NCBI RefSeq assembly: GCF_004366355.1
Contig: NZ_SODV01000001.1
Coordinates: 2,852,001 to 2,916,000 of the forward strand
From: Dinghuibacter silviterrae
Lineage (GTDB): Bacteria; Bacteroidota; Bacteroidia; Chitinophagales; Chitinophagaceae
Length of the DNA: 64,000 nucleotides
Direction: 5' to 3'
The notes under the pieces were generated by a model. The model was not told where the DNA came from and searched no databases. It saw nothing but the letters and a program-made list of their open reading frames with translations. Positions 8,461 through 17,200 of the stretch are shown one piece after another. Numbering within the stretch: position 1 is the first letter of the stretch; each line of letters opens with the position of its first letter. The translations under genes were made by a program, and so were the position numbers.

Positions 8461-8841
8461 ATGTACACACGCATCATGAAACGGTTCGACATACCTATTA
8501 CGGCTTTGGGAGCCACCTATTCCCAGACCTTCGAGCTGGAAAAGACCATCACGAAAATCAACGGCCTGTTGTTTACTTCCGACCGGGAAGACCTCATGTA
8601 TTACCGGGGGACCCAGCGGGTAGAGATCAACAAAGAGGAGATTTTCCCCCCGGAATATGAAAGCAAGCTCCTGATGTCGGGTCTCAATGTGTCCCCCAAC
8701 GACCGGTACTATAGCCTTGGAGGCATTCCGCCAGGAAATGGGAAAGTCAAGATCGACTACACCGACACAGATACCACCATTGCCACATTTATCGCTTACC
8801 GGGTTACGCTTTATCTGGATTGTGAAACGTCCGAGGCATGA
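8461..8841 (+). CDS. Small β-rich protein, candidate structural component
   Basis: The product is 126 residues from the ATG at 8461; an ATG at 8476 (MKRFDIPIT) is an equally good start. Nearly the whole sequence alternates hydrophobic and polar residues with Gly/Asn/Pro turns, as in a jelly-roll or other β-sandwich. It overlaps the next gene by 4 bases. No signal peptide or catalytic motif is visible. It may be a capsid, spike or minor structural protein of the element (inference). Confidence 0.4.
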   Translation: MYTRIMKRFDIPITALGATYSQTFELEKTITKINGLLFTSDREDLMYYRGTQRVEINKEEIFPPEYESKLLMSGLNVSPNDRYYSLGGIPPGNGKVKIDYTDTDTTIATFIAYRVTLYLDCETSEA

Positions 8842-9317
8842 ACCAACAGCAGGTCATTACCAATACCATAACCGTAGGGACAGTCGGGCAGATAGAATAT
8901 TTTCAAATGCTACTGCCCTATGACGTGGAACGGATCATCGGTTTCGAGGTGGTTGTCAGTATGTGGAGCGCGCCCCCGGCTATAAAGGCCTTTTTTATTA
9001 TACGCCCACCCCATGCAGTAGACTCACGGTTCATTGTGATGCCCAATGTACATTTTGGGCGGCTGATGTTACAAATACCGGGATGCCCTGGAATAATCTA
9101 TCAAGGGGATGTGGTCGAGGACGGAAATATCCACATGGGCGAGAATCTTGCGAATACGCATTGGCAACCAGCGGTATGGTCCCACAACACGAGGCGGACG
9201 GAGATATCATTAAATGTTGCCAACCCTGATTTTATAGAGGGAATTTTTCGGAACGATTGGACCGGTTCCAGTGCCTATGTTCTTACCATTCATTTGTGGA
9301 TTGAAAAAAAAATGTGA
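8838..9317 (+). CDS. Small β-rich protein, candidate structural component
   Basis: A 159-residue β-rich soluble protein with many aromatic residues, overlapping both neighbours by 4 bases (8838 and 9314). Features include a Gln/Thr-rich start and a C-terminal strand ending YVLTIHLWIEKKM. Tight translational coupling with the proteins before and after suggests a fixed stoichiometry complex. No family is recognised. Confidence 0.4.
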   Translation: MNQQQVITNTITVGTVGQIEYFQMLLPYDVERIIGFEVVVSMWSAPPAIKAFFIIRPPHAVDSRFIVMPNVHFGRLMLQIPGCPGIIYQGDVVEDGNIHMGENLANTHWQPAVWSHNTRRTEISLNVANPDFIEGIFRNDWTGSSAYVLTIHLWIEKKM

Positions 9318-9628
9318 TGACTCCGGCCCTGGCACTAGAGTACATTTCAAGACGAATGAGCGAACTATGCTCGGAGGACTACCATCTTCGCTTTCGTCAT
9401 CTTCGGTTGAAGCCGGGTGAGCAGCGGACCATCCTTGCGCATACGACGCTCTTTTTCCTGACGGACCCGCCTACGGACGCCCGTGTGGAAAGCGATATTG
9501 GGCTTTTCGACGAAAGCGAACTAGGCGCCAGTGAACTGCAGTACGAGCATAAGGGGACCATCCTGGTGACCAATTATTCGATCTTTTCCAACCACGTCCG
9601 TTTTATTCAAGTGATACCCAAACGTTGA
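9314..9628 (+). CDS. Small β-rich protein, candidate structural component
   Basis: This 104-residue protein overlaps the previous gene by 4 bases. It has a short helical start (about 1-20) and then a β-rich domain with a closing strand (HVRFIQVIPKR). It is the last of the four consecutive β-rich proteins from 7668. Function unknown. Confidence 0.4.
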   Translation: MMTPALALEYISRRMSELCSEDYHLRFRHLRLKPGEQRTILAHTTLFFLTDPPTDARVESDIGLFDESELGASELQYEHKGTILVTNYSIFSNHVRFIQVIPKR

Positions 9629-9632
9629 ACCC

Positions 9633-10451
9633 ATGTCGTTTACGCATCAAAAGTTCGATCAATCCAAAGTAGATAAGTTAAAGCACTACCTGGAAGATAT
9701 GGCCGGCAAGGGACAACCCCGCCAGTATGAAATCTTCGTAGACAACCTGAAGGTCGTTCCCCGGACGGAAGACCTTAGCAATTTTGAAAACTACGAGGGG
9801 TATATGGACGAGGACACGGAAAAGATTCGCATTCTCATTTACAACTCCAGCCTGTCACCCCGCAACGATCAATTCTGTTTTTCCGTGTCGGGTGCATCAC
9901 CGGGCAAACCTACCGAGGCGCTGGGTGAGATCGATACGATGATCCAGGAGAAGCTGACCGCCCGGGACAGGGAACATGAAATGGCCAGCCTACGCAAGGA
10001 GTTGGAACAGGCCCGGTCTCAGATCACGGACGCAGAGGCGGAGGCCGAGGAACTGCGTCAGGAGATGGAGGCCGTCCGGGCGGGTCGCCAGGAGCGCCAA
10101 ATGGGGCTGTTCGACATGGCGGCAGGGGTATTGCAGGGGCTTTTACGCAATAATCCTGGATGGCTGCAAAGGGTTCCGGGGGGTGAAGCCCTGGCGGGTC
10201 TCCTCACAAGTGATTCCACACCTAAGATGCTTCCAGAAACCACCCCGCCCTCGAACGTCACTTTTGAGCGCAAGGCGGAGACTCCCGACCTGGCGCCGGA
10301 GCAGCTCCGCTACCTGGACACCTTGCGCCAGATCGAGGCAGCCTTTCCGCAGCCGGAACTAGAGACGGTCATGCGTATCATCGCCCGATTTGCGGAAGAC
10401 CCCAACAGCCTTGACACCGTATCCAAAATATTAAAAATCAATAATGTATGA
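9633..10451 (+). CDS. Coiled-coil protein of unknown function
   Basis: The 272-residue protein has an N-terminal α/β part (1-105), a strong coiled coil at about 108-152 with repeating Glu/Arg/Leu heptads, a Pro-rich link and a helical C-terminus. No signal or membrane segment is seen. The stop overlaps the next start by 4 bases. It may be an assembly or scaffold factor, as coiled-coil proteins next to capsid genes often are; this is inference. Confidence 0.45.
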   Translation: MSFTHQKFDQSKVDKLKHYLEDMAGKGQPRQYEIFVDNLKVVPRTEDLSNFENYEGYMDEDTEKIRILIYNSSLSPRNDQFCFSVSGASPGKPTEALGEIDTMIQEKLTARDREHEMASLRKELEQARSQITDAEAEAEELRQEMEAVRAGRQERQMGLFDMAAGVLQGLLRNNPGWLQRVPGGEALAGLLTSDSTPKMLPETTPPSNVTFERKAETPDLAPEQLRYLDTLRQIEAAFPQPELETVMRIIARFAEDPNSLDTVSKILKINNV

Positions 10452-10630
10452 AGAAGTTCAGTTATGACTTTTCGATTGAGGCCATCGATGAGAATGAAGC
10501 CGAAACCAAAGTAAAGGCCCTTGGCACCCTTGCGTCAGGTCTTACCACTCAAGAGTTGAGTAAGCTTGCGCACATTGTAAAGCACGACCCTGTCAAGACC
10601 GCGCTGGCCAAGCGGTACCTGAAAGTATAG
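10448..10630 (+). CDS. 60-residue conserved-looking small protein
   Basis: The protein begins KKFSYDFSIEA, followed by an acidic helix, two further helices and the ending DPVKTALAKRYL. It overlaps the previous gene by 4 bases. I have an impression of similar short proteins in other Bacteroidota mobile elements, but I cannot name a family. A ribbon-helix or small helical adaptor is possible. Confidence 0.5.
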   Translation: MKKFSYDFSIEAIDENEAETKVKALGTLASGLTTQELSKLAHIVKHDPVKTALAKRYLKV

Positions 10631-10674
10631 GAGACCTCCCGCCCGTTTTTACCGTACCCCTTAATGCTCCTCGT

Positions 10675-11361
10675 ATGCCCGACACTTCCGCCCATCACCC
10701 AGAGAATTTCACTTTTAAGGAAAAGCTACAGTATACTCTGCTTGGTCTGGTCGTGATCGGCGGAAGTTTTTACCTGGGCCGTAGCCTGATTCGAAAGGCT
10801 GTGTCTACCACCGAGGAAAGGAACACCTTCATCGAGGGCAACCCCGCCGCCTATGCCCAGCAAATCCGGATGGCGTTTGAAAATAACGGCTGGTGGGGCG
10901 TGGATACGCAGTCCCTTCGGCAGATTTTAGTAGCTATTCCCAGTGTGGCAACCTTTAAGAAAGTGATGACGTCTTACCAACGACTCTTTAACCGAAGTCT
11001 GATGATGGATATGAAGCAGGACCTAAAGACCACTGAGTACAATGAAATGCTGGCAATTCTTTCTTCAAAACCCGCCAGGGGGACCACCGTACAGCCCGTT
11101 CAGTTGACCGCCCAGCAATATCAGTCCTGGGCGCAAAGACTAAAGGCGGCCTTCGACAGGCCCTACGGGCCCTTCACATACGCCGACGAAAGCGCCATCC
11201 AGGCCGTTGTCATGGAAATACCTTCCCAGGGTGCCTACAAACAGCTTGGACTTGTCTATAAGGCGATGTATGGCAATGAACTAGACGGTGACCTCCGCTA
11301 CGCGTTGTCATTTTGGGAATACCCCTCTATCCAAAAGATGATTACAGATAAACCAAGCTGA
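10675..11361 (+). CDS. Membrane-anchored protein with two annexin-like repeats
   Basis: Residues 17-37 form one membrane segment in this 228-residue protein. The rest contains two similar repeats of about 75 residues (roughly 57-135 and 145-226). Each has the annexin repeat rhythm: a short helix, a Gly-Trp or Tyr-Gly turn, then (V/A)D..(S/A)(L/I)(R/Q), an IP..(A/G).(F/Y)K motif, a Y..(L/M)(F/Y).(R/N) helix and a closing (D/E)L..(T/A)..(Y/F) helix. The usual calcium-binding GxGT loop is not clear. Annexin-type domains bind membranes or pack as helical solenoids; here a virion-membrane or lysis role is possible. Confidence 0.5.
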   Translation: MPDTSAHHPENFTFKEKLQYTLLGLVVIGGSFYLGRSLIRKAVSTTEERNTFIEGNPAAYAQQIRMAFENNGWWGVDTQSLRQILVAIPSVATFKKVMTSYQRLFNRSLMMDMKQDLKTTEYNEMLAILSSKPARGTTVQPVQLTAQQYQSWAQRLKAAFDRPYGPFTYADESAIQAVVMEIPSQGAYKQLGLVYKAMYGNELDGDLRYALSFWEYPSIQKMITDKPS

Positions 11362-11362
11362 T

Positions 11363-12304
11363 ATGGCAACCGAAAAACAGCGCAAGAAAAGGGTCGTGCT
11401 CACGGCCATCGCCGTGGGCGGTGCCGGGGTATTGGGCTACTTTGGCTATCAATTCTGGAAGAAAAGGACGTTGCAACGTGCTGCCAGTGCAAGCGCATCG
11501 AGTGAGGACGAGAACTATTTCACCCCGATGACCATTCCCAGGAATGACCCGATAGCGATAAGTCCGTCACCCTCGGATAGTATTACCCCGATTAAGAAGA
11601 AGACAAGCGCCATTTCATGGCCAACGGACACCACACCTAGCGATTTTCCGTTGCACCAGGGTAGCCGGGGGGAAAAAGTCCGGCTTTTACAAAAGGCCCT
11701 CCAGGGAAAACTTGGCAAGAGCGCCCCGGCCAAGTTTAAAGCAGACGGCATCTTTGGACCTATAACGGCATCTGCACTACGCAAGGCCGGCCTCCCCACC
11801 ACCGTAGACGAGAGCACGTATAACGTGGTTACCGCCCAGGTCCAATCGGATTCTTCTTCCCTGGGCACGGATCTATACAATGCCACGGAAGCCGGAGATT
11901 ACCCCAAGGTGCTCTCCTTACTCAAGAAGATGAGCAGTACTAGTGACTACAGCGCTGCCAACGAGACCTTTAAGAGCAATCGGCTGGGGAACGTCCATCA
12001 AACAATCGTAAACGGCCTGCTCCATACTTTTACCAGTGACGACCAGCAACAGGCGATCAAATTCCAGTTCCTGCGCATCGGTTTGCAGTACGACGGCAAT
12101 AAGTGGAGTCTCTCGGGACTTGGGGGTCTCCCCATTATTACCATTGAGCCTGCGACGATATGGGTGACCGCCCGCCGAAGGGTCAGCGTCCCGCCCCGCG
12201 TGGTCCTCGGGAACGAGGTCGGCAAACGCCTGGACTACACTTTGTTTGAGAACCAGGGGCGGTATTACCTGGTACCCACCCGCTGCGTGCGCTACGTGTG
12301 GTAG
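11363..12304 (+). CDS. Membrane-anchored peptidoglycan-binding protein
   Basis: The 313-residue protein has one membrane segment at about residues 10-30. A linker leads to a peptidoglycan-binding domain (PG_binding_1 type) at about 95-145, recognised from LHQGSRGEKVRLLQKAL, a DGIFGPIT turn and TASALRKAG. A helical region (160-240) and a β-rich C-terminus follow. No glycosidase or peptidase motif is visible, so it may only bind the cell wall. It is one base from the annexin-like gene and just before an L,D-transpeptidase-like gene, so it fits a cell-wall penetration or release module. Confidence 0.65.
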   Translation: MATEKQRKKRVVLTAIAVGGAGVLGYFGYQFWKKRTLQRAASASASSEDENYFTPMTIPRNDPIAISPSPSDSITPIKKKTSAISWPTDTTPSDFPLHQGSRGEKVRLLQKALQGKLGKSAPAKFKADGIFGPITASALRKAGLPTTVDESTYNVVTAQVQSDSSSLGTDLYNATEAGDYPKVLSLLKKMSSTSDYSAANETFKSNRLGNVHQTIVNGLLHTFTSDDQQQAIKFQFLRIGLQYDGNKWSLSGLGGLPIITIEPATIWVTARRRVSVPPRVVLGNEVGKRLDYTLFENQGRYYLVPTRCVRYVW

Positions 12305-12350
12305 CCCCTCGCAACTACTATCTACTAACCATCAATTATAAACGCACTCT

Positions 12351-12953
12351 ATGCAACTTTCCGACATCCGGGAGGCCCTTGTTGAAAAGGGCTACCGGGA
12401 ATTCTTACGCCCTTTTGAGCTGAATATCGTTGGGGTTCGGGCAGACAGCACGATCCCGAACCGTTTTGACGATTGGATAAACGTCTACTACAGAAATCAG
12501 GACGGCACCTGGGCGTTGCACACCTATCCCGCGACCACTGACCCAGGGACGTATTGGCTGGAAAACCCGCTGAACCCCCAGGGGACCGCAATCCTAAAGG
12601 AAGGGCAGTACCTGGGGTCCCATGAAATCGGACTGCACCGTGGGAAGTATATGGCCCTTGTACAACAGCGTCCGGTAACCGTGATCCGGGACTATGACCG
12701 CAAGGCGGTGCTTGACTTCATGAACGGCAAGGAAGACCGGGGACTGTTTGGCATCAACATCCACCACGCCCTGGCGGAGGGGACCACGAAGTACGTGGAC
12801 AAATTTTCCGCCGGGTGTCAGGTATTTGCCAATGCCGAGGACTTCAACCTGTTTATGCAGTTGTGTTACCGGCATCGTGACCTCTACACCAATGATTTTA
12901 CCTATACGCTCATTGATCAAAGGGCGCTGGCCAGGGCGACAAAAAAAAATTAG
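12351..12953 (+). CDS. L,D-transpeptidase/YkuD-like peptidoglycan enzyme, candidate endolysin
   Basis: The C-terminal half of this 200-residue protein holds a YkuD-like active site: His138/His139 in INIHHA, then Ser153, Gly155 and Cys156 in FSAGCQVF, with the His-to-Cys spacing of about 17 seen in L,D-transpeptidases. The N-terminal part is a β-rich scaffold. No signal peptide is present, which fits release by a holin rather than Sec export. L,D-transpeptidase-fold enzymes remodel peptide crosslinks in the wall; here, next to a two-TM protein and a spanin-like protein, it is a candidate lysis enzyme. Confidence 0.6.
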   Translation: MQLSDIREALVEKGYREFLRPFELNIVGVRADSTIPNRFDDWINVYYRNQDGTWALHTYPATTDPGTYWLENPLNPQGTAILKEGQYLGSHEIGLHRGKYMALVQQRPVTVIRDYDRKAVLDFMNGKEDRGLFGINIHHALAEGTTKYVDKFSAGCQVFANAEDFNLFMQLCYRHRDLYTNDFTYTLIDQRALARATKKN

Positions 12954-13026
12954 CGTTTGCCTTGGCAGGTATCGCTTGCGGAACAGCGGCGGCCCTTGTT
13001 ACCTATAATTTTTTAAATGAATAATT

Positions 13027-13293
13027 ATGAAACAACTTAAAAACCTCGTCGGTCAACTTTTCCAGGATAAAAACGGCAGCTATTCTATGCGGGAAGTCCT
13101 TGTCGTATTGTTTATCGGCATCATTGTCGCCAGTTGGATTGCCCGGCAGTTCTTCCGCCTGGAAGTACCGGAGTTTATGTTTTACTCTTTTGTCAGCTTG
13201 GTGGGAGCCGGGGTATTTGGGTATTCCCTGGAAAAAAGGGCGCCCATCGGCGATGTGCCCGAAGCAGATCACGTAGATACCCCTCATTCTTAA
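13027..13293 (+). CDS. Two-TM small membrane protein, holin candidate
   Basis: The 88-residue protein has a basic N-terminal segment and two hydrophobic helices (about 23-40 and 50-67) with a charged C-terminus, the class II holin layout. It stands between the L,D-transpeptidase-like enzyme and the spanin-like gene. Holin assignment is by size, topology and position only. Confidence 0.5.
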   Translation: MKQLKNLVGQLFQDKNGSYSMREVLVVLFIGIIVASWIARQFFRLEVPEFMFYSFVSLVGAGVFGYSLEKRAPIGDVPEADHVDTPHS

Positions 13294-13311
13294 CCACCTA
13301 ATCACGTACCC

Positions 13312-13980
13312 ATGTTTACATTGCTCAATAAATACCCCAAAATCACGCTTTTGTGCGCCGGGCTTTTGATCGGGTTTTATATGTGTGTTCTTTTTAACGG
13401 CTGCGGACCGAGACCGGTTATCGCCAAGTCCGGCGATATACAAAAGGTGGCGGAGGAGAAAAAGCAACAGGCGATCACCGAAGCAAGCTACCAGGAGCGT
13501 ATTGATTCGCTGGGCACGGTCAGCAAACACCTGAAAGATGACCTCCAGGCGACACAAACAGCCTTGAACCGGGCAAAGGCGAAAAACGCCGTGCTCCAGA
13601 CCCAGATTTACGCCCTTCTGGATAAACCGGTTGGTGGCATGCCCTCCGACACCGCCACCCGTCTTGCCGATTGCGATTCTTTAAACGCCAGGGTGCGGGA
13701 TCTTGTTGTCGGTGACAGCACCAAAGACAGCCTCTACGATCAAGTCACCGCCGACCTTCAGGAACAGGTCCTCGTAAAGGATTCCACGCTCCAAGTGCAG
13801 CGGGCGGAATACCAATCGCTCAAGGTAGCGTTTGACCAGTCGCTTGCAAACGACAAGGCCCTCCAGGACCAGACCAGGGCACTCACAAAGATGCTCCAAC
13901 GACAGAAATTCAAAGCCACGGCCAAAACCGTGGGTTTGATGATCGCCGCCGCCCTGGTCGCCCATTTATTTACACGCTAA
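13312..13980 (+). CDS. Spanin-like coiled-coil protein with an export/lipoprotein signal and a C-terminal TM
   Basis: This 222-residue protein has an N-terminal hydrophobic segment (about 10-27) ending in a weak lipobox (VLFNGC). A long, charged, coiled-coil-like middle (35-200) follows, with one hydrophobic C-terminal segment (about 205-218). Lipid anchor at one end and TM at the other, joined by a periplasmic rod, is the arrangement of unimolecular spanins, which fuse inner and outer membranes at the end of lysis. The lipobox is not ideal, so the first segment may instead be a TM helix. Confidence 0.5.
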   Translation: MFTLLNKYPKITLLCAGLLIGFYMCVLFNGCGPRPVIAKSGDIQKVAEEKKQQAITEASYQERIDSLGTVSKHLKDDLQATQTALNRAKAKNAVLQTQIYALLDKPVGGMPSDTATRLADCDSLNARVRDLVVGDSTKDSLYDQVTADLQEQVLVKDSTLQVQRAEYQSLKVAFDQSLANDKALQDQTRALTKMLQRQKFKATAKTVGLMIAAALVAHLFTR

Positions 13981-13991
13981 CCGATAAGGCC

Positions 13992-14252
13992 ATGGCTTAT
14001 CAGATAACGGACGATGGGGCCAGTATTCATTTTGTAGGAGACGCCGGTGAACTCCTGGTGATGAAACATAACATCCAACAGGTTAGTGTTGTCTCAGGTG
14101 ATACAATTGAAATAAGGGTCTCCGGATTTTTAAGGAGCATTTTTTTCCACTATGGGGATGTGACCGCTCCAGTAGCCGGTTCCGCCGTGTTGCTCAGGGA
14201 TGCGATCAATACTATGGTAGGGACTGCGCCCCCAACCCAAATGGGCCTATAA
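13992..14252 (+). CDS. Small β-rich protein of unknown function
   Basis: An 86-residue, mostly β-type, soluble protein placed between the spanin-like gene and the large helicase, with 11-base gaps on both sides. No signal, membrane segment or known motif is visible. Confidence 0.45.
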   Translation: MAYQITDDGASIHFVGDAGELLVMKHNIQQVSVVSGDTIEIRVSGFLRSIFFHYGDVTAPVAGSAVLLRDAINTMVGTAPPTQMGL

Positions 14253-14263
14253 TCAGAAAGGAT

Positions 14264-17200
14264 ATGGTGGAAAGGGCAGCACACTTTTCGGCGGAAGTCG
14301 AGCAGGCACTTGTGGAGCAGAAAGTCTACAACAAATTGTCGCTCGAAAAACTGGCGGCATCATTCGGTATCGCAGACAAGACCCAGGTAAAGGAGTTGGC
14401 CGAACTGGCCATCGTCCGGCGCGCCAGGGTGCTTGCCCACGAGCCGGGAACGGTGCGGGAGCGGTTTGACCGGATCGTGAACCTTTACCAGTTGCAAGTC
14501 AACCTTTCCCATAGAACGAGCCAGAGCATCCTATTGCAACAATACTCGACCCCTGCCCCCATAGGATATTTGGCCGGGGTGTTTTGTGGCGTTGACAGGC
14601 CTGCATATAGATCGCTATATTTTGAACCGTCTGCTGGCAATGGGTTGCTTACCATAGCTGGCCGCCCGGCTGACTTCATCGTGAACGAAATTGACCCCTT
14701 CCGCAATCAAAACCTCCGGACCCAGGGTTTTCGGGAGGTATGGCAAAGGGACGCCACCCAACCCTTCCACGGGAAAGAAGGTGTTTTCAAGGCGGTGATC
14801 ACCAATCCCCCCTTTGGGAAACTGGATAAGCCGGTCTACTACGAGACGTTCCCCATCCGCACCTTGGAGCAACTGATGGCCCTCCGGGGGCTGGACACGA
14901 TGGCAGCGGGCGGCAGGGCTGCTATTATCATTGGGGGGCATACGCGCTGGGATGACAAAGGCCGTGTCCAGGCCGGGCGGAACCGAATCTTCTTTAACTA
15001 TCTGTACAGCCGTTACCATGTGGCTGATGTAATTAATATCGACGGGCACCGGCTGTATTCCCGCCAAGGGACCGCTTTCGACGTCCGGTTGATATTGATA
15101 GATGGAAGAAAGCAGTTGCCCCGGGGTAATGCACCAGTGAGGGACAAGCGCCGGGACGTGATTGTCCGCAGCTATGACGAACTTTTTGAGAGAATTTCAC
15201 CTTATGTTGATATGAAACGAAAAGTAAAGGATCGTCGCACCCTGGAGGCAGAAGCCCTGGCCTTAGAACTGGAGCTAATGGCTCTTTCGCAAGAACTGGG
15301 AGCGCCGTACGAACCCGCGTCCAATGCTTGCGTTGTCCTGCATACCCAAGTCCCCGATTCTATGTCCTTTGAAACCCAAACGGCAGTGGCGCAGATCAAG
15401 CGGGAGGTGGGTGGAGACATGGACAACTTTGTCCGCCACCGGCTGAAGTATCCCAGCAAGGCCACCTTATGCCGGGCCTTGTCTGCCGAACAGATCGATG
15501 CCGTCGCCATGGCCATCTATAACATCGAGGCAAGGAACCAGGGGATGATTATCGGCGACCAAACCGGTATCGGAAAAGGTCGCGTCGCAGCAGCTATGAT
15601 CCGCTATGGTGTGTGGCAGGGAGTGAAGCCGGTTTTTCTGACTGAAAAGGCCAACCTCTTTTCCGATATATACCGGGACTTGGCGGCCATAGGATCGGGA
15701 CACCTGAAGCCGTTTATCGTAAATGGACGGGAGCCGAAGACGGACATAAAGGACGAGGACGGTAATGTCGTTTATCAAGCGCCGCCCTTGCCGGAGCAAC
15801 AGGCGGTAATCGCCGCCGGTGACATTCCGCCTGGATACGACTTTGTCGTAGGGACCTATTCTCAATTCAATTCCAAAGATAAAAAACCGCTAAAGCCGGG
15901 TTTCCTGGCCTCTATAGCCGGAGGGAATATCTTCATCATGGATGAGGCACATAACGCCAGCGGTTCTTCCAATACCGGGGAATTCCTGCAAGGGGTGGCC
16001 GCCCGGACGAAGGGCGTGGTGTTTCTCTCAGCCACGTTTGCCAAGCGCCCGGACAACATGCCCATATATGCCATGAAGACGTCTATTGCTGACTGTAATA
16101 TGAGCAAGGACGAGTTGGTCGATGCGATCAAACGAGGCGGTGTGGCCATGCAGGAGGTCCTTGCCTCGCAACTGGTGGCCGAAGGGCAAATGATTCGTAG
16201 GGAACGGAGTTTCGAGGGAATAGAGGTCAATTATATCACCCTGGAAGAAAAGGCCCCAGAACACCGGGCCATCGCAGACAATATCACTGCCATATTGCGC
16301 GATATTATTGCCTTCCAGGGTGAATACGTCGATAGTGCGGTGAAGCAATTGGACAAGATCGCCGTGGCGGAGGGGAAGGAGGTCGGGTTACGGGAAGGGA
16401 CCTCCCAGGCTGGCGTGGACAACCAGCCTTATTTTTCAAAAGTTTTCCAAGTAATCAACCAAATGTTGTTCAGCCTGAAGGCTACAGCCGTGGCGGAAAG
16501 GGCGATTCAACGGCTGCGGGAAGGGAAAAAGCCTGTGATCGCCTTTGCTTCTACGATGGGTAGTTTCATAGAGACGCTCGAAAACGACCAGGGACTTCCA
16601 GTTAGCGAGGGCGATACCATCGACGCGGATTTCAGTGAGGTATTGCGGCGTGGGCTGGAGGGGGTCATGCGCTATACGGAAAAAGACGTAGACGGGAACC
16701 CGATGTATAAAAAGTTTTCCATAAGCGACTTTTCACCCCAGGCACAGGCCGACTACAATCACATCCAGGAAAACATCCTGACTGTAGCAACTGGCATTAC
16801 GATTTCCCCCATTGATGTTATTGTTAAGATGATCCGTGAGGCCGGGTACTCTGTGGCCGAGGTGACCGGCAGGAAATTCGAGTTACAATTAAACAAAAAA
16901 GGCTCCAAGGCGCTGGTGATGACCCGAAAACGCGTCAATACAAATGACGCCTTCCGGCAGTTTAACAACAACGAGGTCGATGTACTCATGATCAATCAGT
17001 CTGGTTCGACGGGAGCCTCGGCCCATGCCATCCCCACGGCGAAGGTCCCCGATGGACAGGTGAAGCAACGGGTCATGATCGTTTTACAAGCCGAGCTGGA
17101 TATTTCAACAGAAGTCCAGAAAAGGGGGCGTATTAACCGGACCGGACAGATTTTGAAACCCATTTATGACTACCTGATTTCTGCGATTCCCGCAGAAAAG

